A stretch of 64,000 nucleotides of DNA. Origin: Hormoscilla sp. GUM202 (GTDB taxonomy: Bacteria > Cyanobacteriota > Cyanobacteriia > Cyanobacteriales > Desertifilaceae). Location: the NCBI GenBank assembly GCA_005518205.2, contig RFFC02000007.1, positions 1-64,000 of the forward strand. Direction: 5' to 3'. The position numbers and the translations under genes are program-made. Below are positions 44,037 to 51,950 of the stretch, in pieces. The stretch's first letter is position 1. Every line of letters begins with the position of its first letter. The notes under the pieces were generated by a model. The model was not told the DNA's origin. It saw only the letters and a program-made list of their open reading frames with translations, and did not search any database.

Positions 44037-45395
44037 TTACGGTTTTAAGGATGGTTGGGAACGATGAGTCGGGTTTTTCCGGTTAAGAGTTCCTGCATCA
44101 TGCCTTGCTTCATGGCTTGGGTTTTGGCGCTTTTCTAAGGCCGCAATTTCCGCATCCATGTCCGACAGGATAGATGCGATCGCGCGTTGTTCTTCTACTT
44201 CTGGAACCGCAATCTCAAGTTTCCGAACATCGCTACTATTAATTGCCGGATAATTAGAACCTGCTATTAACGTCTCAATTTGCTTATTTATATTTCCACT
44301 AAAGAGATGAAAAAATAGAAAAGCCGCTATTGAAAAATCATTTTGACAGCGTAAAACAGAGAATCCTGTTGAACAAACCCAATCATCATCATCTTTATTG
44401 AAAAGCAAGTGAGATTTAAGATTAGGGCGAACTGTCGAAAATAGTACGTCACCGTACCTTAAAACGCGCCTAGCACGAGAAGGTGACGTCGAAAATACTT
44501 GCTCAGAATATCCTTTTAGAGTACCTCTATCTACATCTTCCAATGAAATGTATTTGAATTGATATTCCGCATAAGTTTTGGCTGTTAAATTTTCCCGATC
44601 TACGTTAGCTATCTCACCAATTTTATTGACTTCCCAATCTTCAGGAATAACCCCAATCTCAGTGTTTTTATAACCTTTCCTTTCACCAAACCCCGGCAGG
44701 CGTTTCTTGCCAGTGAGGAGTTCCTGCATGGTGGCGGTTTTGATGTTGCGCTTTTTGGCGATCGACTTATCCAGTGCTGCAATCAGGCCATCTACATCCG
44801 ATAGGGTTTGGGCGATCGCGCGTTGTTCTTTTTTGCCAGGAACAGGTAGTAAAATATTTTTGAGATTCTTCTTAGATATTCCATATACTTTTAATCCTGT
44901 AGCCATCCGATCGATTGATTGTTTTACCGATTCAATCCTGTGTAAATAGCCTCGATATCCATCAGTGAAAACCTGATTTTTATCTCGCAATAGAAATGTA
45001 TGAAGACCAGCGACTATATGACGTTCACTAATATTGATAACTTCAACACTCTTGCCGATTCCTTCGTAATCTTCTGACGCATCAGCCATGATAACATCTC
45101 CTTCTTCTAAAATGGTTGCTCTTTTCACCTTTTGTTTAGAAATAGAAGGCAAAAACTCAAGGCGTAAGTCAAGTAGACAATCCCATTTAGTATGAATATC
45201 TCCGTAGTGAATATATTCAACTTCTTTATCTAGTGATAAATCTGCTCTTGGATTGCTTGCAGTTGTCAAAAAGGTAAAAATATCTTCGTAGGTTTTTACC
45301 TCCCAATCTTCAGGAATCACCCCAACCTCAGTTTTTTTATAACCTTCTGGCACTTGACTATTGTCGATCGCTAATTTATCCTTACTCATTATCAT
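44037..45395 (-). CDS. hsdS: Type I restriction specificity subunit, copy B
   Basis: A 452-residue HsdS with the same start, linker (KKRNIKTATMQELLTGKKRL PGFG) and second spacer as copy A but two different recognition domains (TTASNPRADLSLDKEVEYIH; NVDRENLTAKTYAEYQFKYI). Copy A has GGCGCGGCGC in the final helix codons; copy B has a single GGCGC, a 5-base loss. The frame therefore changes after IAALEKR and the tail reads QNPSHEARHDAGTLNRKN instead of the coiled-coil end LLTGKTRLI. Binding to HsdM may be weakened. The upstream 85 bases are identical to those of copy A. Confidence 0.88.
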   Translation of the reverse strand: MIMSKDKLAIDNSQVPEGYKKTEVGVIPEDWEVKTYEDIFTFLTTASNPRADLSLDKEVEYIHYGDIHTKWDCLLDLRLEFLPSISKQKVKRATILEEGDVIMADASEDYEGIGKSVEVINISERHIVAGLHTFLLRDKNQVFTDGYRGYLHRIESVKQSIDRMATGLKVYGISKKNLKNILLPVPGKKEQRAIAQTLSDVDGLIAALDKSIAKKRNIKTATMQELLTGKKRLPGFGERKGYKNTEIGVIPEDWEVNKIGEIANVDRENLTAKTYAEYQFKYISLEDVDRGTLKGYSEQVFSTSPSRARRVLRYGDVLFSTVRPNLKSHLLFNKDDDDWVCSTGFSVLRCQNDFSIAAFLFFHLFSGNINKQIETLIAGSNYPAINSSDVRKLEIAVPEVEEQRAIASILSDMDAEIAALEKRQNPSHEARHDAGTLNRKNPTHRSQPSLKP

Positions 45396-45433
45396 ACCCG
45401 ACTGCTAGAAAAACATTTCACGTAAATTAACAA

Positions 45434-45567
45434 TTATTTACTATCTCTAATCCTCTGCAAATCCTGCCAAAATTCCTCCCGCGTTACAGAATTCAAAATC
45501 TCGCCTCTTTCTTGGGTATAGTCACCATGCCCCATCCCATCTGTTGTAAAAAGCGAATTGCATCCAC
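45434..45567 (-). pseudogene. Frameshifted gene tail upstream of hsdS copy B
   Basis: The minus strand reads VDAIRFLQQMGWGMVTIPKK EARF from 45567 and, after a frame change near 45495, NSVTREEFWQDLQRIRDSK up to TAA at 45434. Both segments look like coding sequence of one small protein that once preceded hsdS, possibly another toxin or restriction accessory gene. The beginning is lost at the vapC breakpoint. I do not recognise the family. Confidence 0.45.
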
Positions 45568-45573
45568 CCTGTC

Positions 45574-45729
45574 CTAAGCCGACCGATCGCCTGATGCCCC
45601 CATGGGTGAGAAGCGATTTTGTGAAATTCGATATCTTTTGTTGTGCTCTTGTCCCGGGGAGACTCGACCTTGAGGATACCTGACTAGATCGGATAAAATA
45701 TTAGTATCGAGTAGATATTGATAACTCAT
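45574..45729 (-). pseudogene. vapC: vapC truncated at a palindrome half
   Basis: Three bases after the vapB stop, an ATG opens MSYQYLLDTNILSDLVRYPQ GRV, the PIN-domain start with the first catalytic Asp (LLDTNILSDL). The sequence then turns into SPGQEHNKRYRISQNRFS, encoded by CCCGGGACAAGAGCACAACA-AAAGATATCG, a half copy of the 7932-7987 palindrome. The remaining roughly 110 residues and catalytic acids are missing, so no RNase can be made. Confidence 0.8.
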
Positions 45730-45732
45730 CCG

Positions 45733-45978
45733 TCAGCACAAAGAGCAAATATCATCAAGTGGTGGTAGGCATTTATCCACATCTGGAAACGAATCCGGAA
45801 CATTTTTTAGGGTTTTGAGCAAAGCGAGGAGAGAGGTGGCGGGGACGGGTTCAATAATTAAGCGATCGCCCTCTTTGCGTAGGGTCACTTCTGTATTCGG
45901 CAAGGTAAACTCAGAGGGGATTGTTAAGACTTGATTGTGACCGTTGTTGCCTAAAAAAACATGGTATGGATCGTGCAT
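45733..45978 (-). CDS. vapB: VapB-like (AbrB/SpoVT-type) antitoxin, orphaned
   Basis: An 81-residue antitoxin: HVFLGNNGHNQVLTIPSEFT LPNTEVTLRKEGDRLIIEPV is the swapped-hairpin AbrB/SpoVT DNA-binding fold. The C-terminal tail (LKNVPDSFPDVDKCLPPLDD) normally binds the toxin groove. GAGGAAACA lies before the ATG at 45978; an upstream ATG at 46011 also has an AAGGTG site and would add 11 residues. Its toxin gene immediately downstream is truncated, leaving an antitoxin without a cognate nuclease in this locus. Confidence 0.82.
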   Translation of the reverse strand: MHDPYHVFLGNNGHNQVLTIPSEFTLPNTEVTLRKEGDRLIIEPVPATSLLALLKTLKNVPDSFPDVDKCLPPLDDICSLC

Positions 45979-46041
45979 TGTTTCCTCTTCTAACCAAAAC
46001 TTACCTTCCATAGCTTCACCTTATTAATTTGGGGGGTAATG

Positions 46042-46133
46042 GGCAAACGCTTTAGCGTTTACTACGAACCTCGGCAAACGCTTTAGCGTTTACTACGAAC
46101 CCCGGAAAACGCTAAAGCGTTTACTACGAACCC
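46042..46133. repeat. GTTCGTAGTAA-palindrome repeat, three copies
   Basis: Three units of AAACGCTTTAGCGTTT-ACTACGAAC (third with AAACGCTAAAGCGTTT) with CTCGGC and CCCGGA spacers. The last unit provides the stop codon of the TPR gene at 46124. Confidence 0.9.
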
Positions 46134-47311
46134 TGGATCTGAGATCGCACTTTGTCTATCTGCACGATAAAATATTCGGCATCCACTCTCAACTCCCCAG
46201 CTAACCCTAATCCCTCCTCGAATGCCTCTAATGCTTCGGCATATTCTTCTCGATCTACGTGAACCTGTCCAATCCGATCGTAGGTCTTCATCTTACCGTA
46301 CATATCATAGGATCGATCTTGTACATACAGCAACTGCTTATAAACCGCTAAGGCAAACTCTGCCCGATCGGACTCTCGATACAGTTGCCCCAACCTTGAC
46401 AAGGCTATCCCAGCATCGCTAAACTGCTGCAAGGATTCTGCTAACTCGTAAGCTGCTTGATAATATTCGGCGGCTGCTGCTATTTTCCCGGTAGCTACAT
46501 AGTCAGAACCGATCCCTATCTGCAGTTCCGGAATCTTCGTCAATCTCTCTGCTTCCACGTATAATTCCACTAGCTGGTTTTTGACGGCGATCGCCCGATC
46601 GGGCATTTCCCCTCGGTCGTAAATGTATGCAAGCTGCTGCCCATAGATTAACTGACTGGCCCGATCGCCCTCTGACCTCGCCCTTGCCAGCAACTCTCGA
46701 TACGCTGTTGCTGCCTCCACATAATCAAACCAACTCAAATGCAGTTGCCCGATCTTATTTAAAATATCCGCGATTTTCTCACTATCCGACCCTCCCCTAG
46801 CATCGGTGATGATTTCTTCATAAACTGAAAGGGCTAGATCGGGCGATCGCATCTGTTCGTAAGCGGACCCCAGTTCCGACAATAGCACCATATTCTGGGA
46901 TGATGACGCCTGTTCCTGCACCGACTGCAACCGCCCCTTCACTACCAACAACTCGGACGACCGATTTTCCGCCCAGGCGATCGCCCCGACTCTCCCCAAT
47001 GCTTCCACTTCCGCCATCGGCCCCAAACTCCGTCGCAGTCGCAACTCTCGATACCAGATCTCAAACGCCTTCTGCCTATTACCTCTATCTAACTGGGTCA
47101 TGGCCGATCTATGCAACCCGTCCAGCCGGGCCAGGAAATCTTGCTGTTCCCTCGGAGACATTGGTTCTTCAGGCAGCAGGGGGTCGGGTTTGGCGATCTC
47201 CAAGGGACTAGGAGGTAACCCTTCGCGCTTCTTGGCCGACACCCTTGGAGATCCGGCAAAACTCACAACTAACATTGCCAACGTCAAGCCCAGCAGTTTT
47301 TGCCCTTTCAT
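46124..47311 (-). CDS. Exported TPR-repeat protein
   Basis: A 395-residue protein with a signal peptide (MKGQKLLGLTLAMLVVSFAG SPRVSA, cleavage near 26). The rest is tetratricopeptide-like helical hairpins from about residue 65 (RGNRQKAFEIWYRELRLRRS) to 385 (DREEYAEALEAFEEGLGLAG), roughly eight to nine units, suited to protein-protein contacts in the periplasm or thylakoid lumen. No enzymatic domain. The last codons (CAG GGT TCG TAG) run into a GTTCGTAGTAA palindrome that supplies the stop, so the original C-terminus may have been longer. It is divergent from purD, 94 bases apart. Confidence 0.85.
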   Translation of the reverse strand: MKGQKLLGLTLAMLVVSFAGSPRVSAKKREGLPPSPLEIAKPDPLLPEEPMSPREQQDFLARLDGLHRSAMTQLDRGNRQKAFEIWYRELRLRRSLGPMAEVEALGRVGAIAWAENRSSELLVVKGRLQSVQEQASSSQNMVLLSELGSAYEQMRSPDLALSVYEEIITDARGGSDSEKIADILNKIGQLHLSWFDYVEAATAYRELLARARSEGDRASQLIYGQQLAYIYDRGEMPDRAIAVKNQLVELYVEAERLTKIPELQIGIGSDYVATGKIAAAAEYYQAAYELAESLQQFSDAGIALSRLGQLYRESDRAEFALAVYKQLLYVQDRSYDMYGKMKTYDRIGQVHVDREEYAEALEAFEEGLGLAGELRVDAEYFIVQIDKVRSQIQGS

Positions 47312-47405
47312 TGCCCATTCCTCAGTAGATTTTGCACCAGACTCCGCTTTTTGCTTAACATTATGTCATAATAGAAGCATTTTGAATAGTAAAAGCGAGG
47401 CACAG

Positions 47406-48695
47406 GTGAAAATTGTAGTCCTTGGCAGTGGAGGTCGAGAACACGCCATTACCAGAACTTTATTGCGATCGCCCCAGGTGGAACGAGTCTTCTGCGTACC
47501 GGGCAATGGCGGCACAGCTACTACTGACCGCTGTCAGAACCTGGCCTTGACCGTTGATGACTTCCCCGGTATCGGACAATTTTGCTCCGATAATCAGATC
47601 TCCCTGGTAGTAGTCGGTCCGGAATTGCCCCTATCCCAGGGTATTACAGACTACCTACAACAGCAACAAATTCCTGTTTTCGGTCCTACCAAGGCCGGGG
47701 CTCAAATTGAGTCCAGCAAAGCTTGGGCAAAAGCATTGATGGCAACAGCGGGCATCCCTACGGCCTTCGCTTCTGTATTTACAGATGCTAACAGGGCTAT
47801 TGCCTACGTGCAAACTGGAAAACTGCCGATCGTCGTCAAGGCCGATGGTTTGGCCGCTGGTAAGGGCGTCACGGTTGCTACTACTTTAGCAGCAGCAGAA
47901 GCCGCGATCTCCGCTGCCTTTTCAGGTAAATTTGGGGCGGCGGGTTCCCAGATCCTGATTGAAGAATGCCTATATGGTCAAGAAGTCTCGATTCTGGCTT
48001 TAACTGACGGTCAAGCAATTATACCCCTCTTGAGCGCCCAAGACCACAAGCGCATTGGCCCAGGAGATACGGGCCCTAATACTGGTGGCATGGGTGCCTA
48101 TGCCCCCGCTCCCATTATCACCCCAAACCTGATGCAACGCATTGAAAAAGAAATTCTTTCCCCTGCCGTGCAGGCAATGGCCGATCGGGGTATAGTTTAC
48201 CGAGGCGTTCTCTACGCGGGTTTGATGATTACCCCTTCTGGGGATCCCAAGGTTATAGAATTTAATTGTCGCTTTGGCGATCCCGAAATTCAAGCTATTC
48301 TCCCCCTCCTAGAAACTCCCTTAGAAGAAATACTATACGCTACCGCCACGGGACGCTTGGCAGAACTCGGCCCGTCTGGGCGCAGCATCGCCTGGAAAAA
48401 TGAAGTCTGTGCTTGTGTTGTCCTGGCAGCTAATGGTTATCCGGGAACCTACGAGAAAGGCAACGTTATTACAGGGATCGATCGGGCGGAAGAGAAGGGG
48501 GCCATTGTCTTCCAAGCGGGCACCAAACTGCAAGGAGAACAACTACTCACGGATGGCGGTCGCGTCCTCAACATCGTAGCAACGGACTCAACCTTTAAGC
48601 AAGCCTTTGCCCGCGCCTATGCTGGGGTAGACTGCATCGAGTTTGAAGGTATGTACTATAGACAGGATATCGGTCACCGCGTGATTAAAGCATGA
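47406..48695 (+). CDS. purD: Phosphoribosylamine-glycine ligase
   Basis: A 429-residue ATP-grasp enzyme for the second step of de novo purine synthesis (5-phosphoribosylamine + glycine + ATP to GAR). N-domain: KIVVLGSGGREHAITRTLLR. ATP-grasp residues: PIVVKADGLAAGKGVTVATT, RIGPGDTGPNTGGMGAYAPA, and FNCRFGDPEIQAILPLL. The start is the GTG at 47406 (VKIVVLG) with GAGG 7 bases upstream; the open frame extends upstream antisense to the TPR gene and is not used. nblS follows 88 bases downstream on the same strand, past a GGGC/GCCC hairpin near 48737. Confidence 0.95.
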   Translation: MKIVVLGSGGREHAITRTLLRSPQVERVFCVPGNGGTATTDRCQNLALTVDDFPGIGQFCSDNQISLVVVGPELPLSQGITDYLQQQQIPVFGPTKAGAQIESSKAWAKALMATAGIPTAFASVFTDANRAIAYVQTGKLPIVVKADGLAAGKGVTVATTLAAAEAAISAAFSGKFGAAGSQILIEECLYGQEVSILALTDGQAIIPLLSAQDHKRIGPGDTGPNTGGMGAYAPAPIITPNLMQRIEKEILSPAVQAMADRGIVYRGVLYAGLMITPSGDPKVIEFNCRFGDPEIQAILPLLETPLEEILYATATGRLAELGPSGRSIAWKNEVCACVVLAANGYPGTYEKGNVITGIDRAEEKGAIVFQAGTKLQGEQLLTDGGRVLNIVATDSTFKQAFARAYAGVDCIEFEGMYYRQDIGHRVIKA

Positions 48696-48783
48696 CTACC
48701 GTGATGTATTCATCCGCCCTAGGTTTTCACCCCGGGCAGGCGAGACGCCCGCCCTACGTTTTTACAACTGACAACAGACAGAT

Positions 48784-50898
48784 ATGATCCCGTTAATCAA
48801 GAAGATTCGAGAAATTCTAGCCAACTGGTGGTCCGAGTTTACCCTGCAAACCAGATTAATGGCAGCGGCCACCTTGGCCGTAAGTTTAATTATGAGTGGT
48901 CTGACCTTCTGGGCTGTGAATAGCATTCAACTGGATGCCCGTCTGAGCGATACCCGCTTCGGTCGCGACCTGGGTCTACTCCTAGTTTCTAATATAGCAC
49001 CCCCGATCGCAGAAGGCAATCTCACAGAAGTGGCTCGCTTTTCCCAGCGCTTCTATGAAACTACTGATAATATTCGCTATATGCTGTACGCCGATGAAGA
49101 GGGCAATATTTTCTTCGGATTACCTTTTTGGGAGTCGGAAGTGCATAGTTCCCTGACAATTAAGCGGCGCATGCAGTTACCAGCAGATTTCGGTCGTGAT
49201 GCCCAGTTTCCCTTTGTCCGACAGCATCAAACTCCTTCCGGAGAAGTCACTGATGTCTTCGTTCCCATTACCCACTCAGGCCAATATTTTGGAGTATTGG
49301 CCCTGGGCATTAATCCTAACCCGACTGTGGTCACTTCCTCCCATCTTACCCGAGATGTGACGATCGCGGTTTTTGTCTCGATCTGGGTAATGGTAATCCT
49401 GGGTGGAGTATTTAATGCCTTGACGATCACCAAACCGATTAAAGAATTGCTAGTGGGGGTAAAAAACATTGCTGCTGGGAATTTCAAGCAGCGAGTCTAT
49501 CTACCTTTGAGTGGGGAACTGGGGGAATTAATCGGTGGTTTCAACGAAATGGCGGAACGACTAGAACGCTATGAAGAACAAAATATTGAAGAAATGACCG
49601 CCGAAAAAGTGAAGCTGGAAACCCTAGTGTCCACAATCGCCGATGGTGCGGTGTTGCTAGACCCAGATTTACAGGTGATGCTAGTTAACCCCACGGCACA
49701 ACGTATTTTTGGCTGGGAAGATAAATCCGTGGTAGGCTCTAAGGTACTGGATAAACTGCCCCCCCTAGTGCAGGTGAAACTGACGCGACCCCTACATGAA
49801 ATTGCCGCTGGCAAAATGCCGACAGCAACTAGAGATGGTGCCGAGTTTCGCATCACTCTCACGGAACCAGTAAACCGTACAATCAGGATTTTACTGACAA
49901 CTTTACTCTCCCACCGGGCGACGGGAGAAGAGTCCCTCTGTAAAAACTGTCTCCACGACCGAAACGATACCTGTCGGTTCCCCGATCGCCCCCATGTCAC
50001 GGAATGCGTCCTGTACGAACATTATGCCAGCAATCATATAATCGAGGAATACCGGGAAAGCTTGAAGGGCATTGCCATCACCGTGCAAGATATTACTCGG
50101 GAAGTAGAATTGAACGAGGCCAAGTCCAATTTTATCAGCAATGTATCTCACGAGTTAAGGACGCCTCTATTTAATATTAAAGGATTTATCGAGACCCTTT
50201 ACGAGTACGGCGAAGAAATTACGCAAGCAGAACGTCGCGAGTTCCTAGAAACTGCCAATCACGAGACCGATCGCCTCACGCGCCTGGTGAACGACGTGTT
50301 AGACTTGTCGAGACTAGAATCCTCCTGTCGGATCTATCATTTTAATCCCGTAGACATCGGTCAACCGGTAGAACAAACATTGCGGAATTATCAGCTGCAT
50401 GCGAAGGATAAGGGAATTGAACTGGTGCAGGATATCGAAGCTAATTTGCCCCCAGTATTAGGGAACTACGATCTCTTACTGCAGGTATTTACCAATCTCG
50501 TGGGCAATGGCCTGAAGTTCACCGAGTCAGGGGGACGAGTGATGATTCGCGCCTATCTGTTAGAAGAGGCATTCCCAGAACTAATGATAGAACATAAAGG
50601 GCAAGCAGTGCGGATAGAGATATCAGATACAGGAGTTGGCATTGACAAACAAGACCAGCAAGCAATATTCGATCGGTTTTTCCGGGTGGAGAACCGAGTT
50701 CACACCCTAGAAGGTACGGGGTTAGGTCTGTCGATCGTCCGGAATATAATGGAGAAGCATCACACTCGGATCCAGTTGGTGAGTGAAGTAGGAGTGGGGA
50801 CTACGTTCTGGTTCGACTTAGCAGTATATCAGGAAAAGGAAGTATCAGTAGAAGATGTAATCCGAGGGCGGGCATCCCACCTGTCCGAAGTATCGTAG
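48784..50898 (+). CDS. nblS: NblS/Hik33-type sensor histidine kinase
   Basis: A 704-residue membrane kinase of the NblS (Hik33, DspA, Ycf26) group that governs high-light, nutrient-stress and phycobilisome responses. Order: transmembrane helix 1 (about 23-45), an extracytoplasmic loop, transmembrane helix 2 (VTIAVFVSIWVMVILGGVFN, about 190-210), HAMP (TKPIKELLVGVKNIAAGNFK), a PAS domain (VSTIADGAVLLDPDLQVMLV, about 282-380), HisKA with the phospho-His in FISNVSHELRTPLFNIKGFI (about 458) and HATPase (NLVGNGLKF, DTGVGI, GTGLGLSIV). Between PAS and HisKA is a Cys module, C386-x2-C389-x7-C397-x10-C408, which recurs in the small protein at 51951. Confidence 0.92.
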   Translation: MIPLIKKIREILANWWSEFTLQTRLMAAATLAVSLIMSGLTFWAVNSIQLDARLSDTRFGRDLGLLLVSNIAPPIAEGNLTEVARFSQRFYETTDNIRYMLYADEEGNIFFGLPFWESEVHSSLTIKRRMQLPADFGRDAQFPFVRQHQTPSGEVTDVFVPITHSGQYFGVLALGINPNPTVVTSSHLTRDVTIAVFVSIWVMVILGGVFNALTITKPIKELLVGVKNIAAGNFKQRVYLPLSGELGELIGGFNEMAERLERYEEQNIEEMTAEKVKLETLVSTIADGAVLLDPDLQVMLVNPTAQRIFGWEDKSVVGSKVLDKLPPLVQVKLTRPLHEIAAGKMPTATRDGAEFRITLTEPVNRTIRILLTTLLSHRATGEESLCKNCLHDRNDTCRFPDRPHVTECVLYEHYASNHIIEEYRESLKGIAITVQDITREVELNEAKSNFISNVSHELRTPLFNIKGFIETLYEYGEEITQAERREFLETANHETDRLTRLVNDVLDLSRLESSCRIYHFNPVDIGQPVEQTLRNYQLHAKDKGIELVQDIEANLPPVLGNYDLLLQVFTNLVGNGLKFTESGGRVMIRAYLLEEAFPELMIEHKGQAVRIEISDTGVGIDKQDQQAIFDRFFRVENRVHTLEGTGLGLSIVRNIMEKHHTRIQLVSEVGVGTTFWFDLAVYQEKEVSVEDVIRGRASHLSEVS

Positions 50899-50956
50899 GG
50901 CCTGTCGGAAGCCTGCCCGAGAAAGACCGTACCGATGGCGATTACCCAATAAAACT

Positions 50957-51796
50957 ATGTGCGGACGTTTTACTTTAACAGTGTCAGGATTAGAGATTGC
51001 CTCGAAATTTAATCTGGAGGAAGTGCCCGAGATTTCCCCAAGATATAACATTGCCCCTACTCAGGCGATCGCATCTATCGTGGTAGGAGAAAGATCTGGT
51101 AAGCGACAGTTAGAATGGATGCGTTGGGGTTTAATCCCCAGTTGGGCGAAAGAGGCCAAAATGGGAGCGAAGTTAATTAACGCGAGGGCGGAAACAGTAG
51201 CAGAAAAACCAGCATTTAGAACGGCATTTAAGCGGCGGCGTTGCTTAATAATAGCCGACGGTTTCTATGAATGGCAGCAGCAAGGAAAGCAGAAACAACC
51301 GTACTATTTCCAGGTTCGTAGTAATCACTTCAGTGATTCCGAGGTTCGTAGTAATCACTTCAGTGATTCCGAGGTTCGTAGTAATCACTTCAGTGATTCC
51401 GAGGTTCGTAGTAATCACTTCAGTGATTCCGAGGTTCGTAGTAATCACTTCAGTGATTCCGAGGTTCGTAGTAATCACTTCAGTGATTCCGGGGCCTTAT
51501 TTGCCTTTGCGGGTTTATGGGATACATGGCAGTCTGGGGAGGGAGAAAAGATCGTCTCTTGTACGATTTTGACAACTGCTGCTAACGAACGGGTCAGTCA
51601 CATTCATCAGCGGATGCCCGTAATTATGTCCCCAGCAGCTTACTCGCAATGGTTAGATCCCGAGAACAAGAATCCTCAAAAAATATTGCCATTGTTGGAG
51701 CAAAATGCTAACCTAGATATAGTAGCATATCCAGTCAGTTCGGCGGTCAATAATGCTAGGTGCGATCGGGCAGAATGCATCCAGGCGATCGCATGA
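50957..51796 (+). CDS. SRAP (YedK/HMCES) abasic-site protein with repeat insert
   Basis: A 279-residue SRAP protein; these crosslink to abasic sites in single-stranded DNA through Cys2. MCGRFTLTVSG gives the catalytic Cys after Met removal; PRYNIAPTQ, MRWGLIPSWAKE, INARAETVAEKPAFRTAFKR and CLIIADGFYEWQ follow, and SHIHQRMPVIM holds the conserved His. A normal SRAP is about 220 residues. Here residues 120-179 are six exact repeats of EVRSNHFSDS placed between PYYFQ and ALFAFAGLWDTW, in a loop between strands after the active-site Glu (GFYEW). All core motifs remain, so the protein may still work. It follows nblS at 58 bases. Confidence 0.9.
   Translation: MCGRFTLTVSGLEIASKFNLEEVPEISPRYNIAPTQAIASIVVGERSGKRQLEWMRWGLIPSWAKEAKMGAKLINARAETVAEKPAFRTAFKRRRCLIIADGFYEWQQQGKQKQPYYFQVRSNHFSDSEVRSNHFSDSEVRSNHFSDSEVRSNHFSDSEVRSNHFSDSEVRSNHFSDSGALFAFAGLWDTWQSGEGEKIVSCTILTTAANERVSHIHQRMPVIMSPAAYSQWLDPENKNPQKILPLLEQNANLDIVAYPVSSAVNNARCDRAECIQAIA
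51314..51493. repeat. Six in-frame 30-bp palindromic repeats
   Basis: Unit GTTCGTAGTAATCACTTCAG TGATTCCGAG, six copies identical except the last three bases of the final one (GGG). The core AATCACTTCAGTGATT is a palindrome and the leading GTTCGTAGTAA is the conserved tag of the dispersed family. The phase read by the gene (GTT CGT AGT AAT) avoids the TAG/TAA of the other phase. Confidence 0.97.
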
Positions 51797-51950
51797 CGCA
51801 AAGAAACCAGGTTTCTGTTACGTAGGTTGGGTTGAGGTCCCTTACCCAACCAGATATCGCTGAACCGGAAATGCCCGATCGGGCGCAGATTACCGGCGAG
51901 GCAGAGGCTCATTTTTACGTTCCCTGCCAGAGACAGGGAACGAGAGAAAA

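Noticed and set aside
51245-51478. Minus-strand open frame encoding ITTNLGITEV repeats
   Set aside because: It is the complement of the six-unit palindromic repeat and has no independent start signal or non-repeat part.
51314-51493. CRISPR-like array (regular 30-bp repeats)
   Set aside because: There are no unique spacers between the units, the units are directly adjacent, and they lie in frame inside an SRAP gene.
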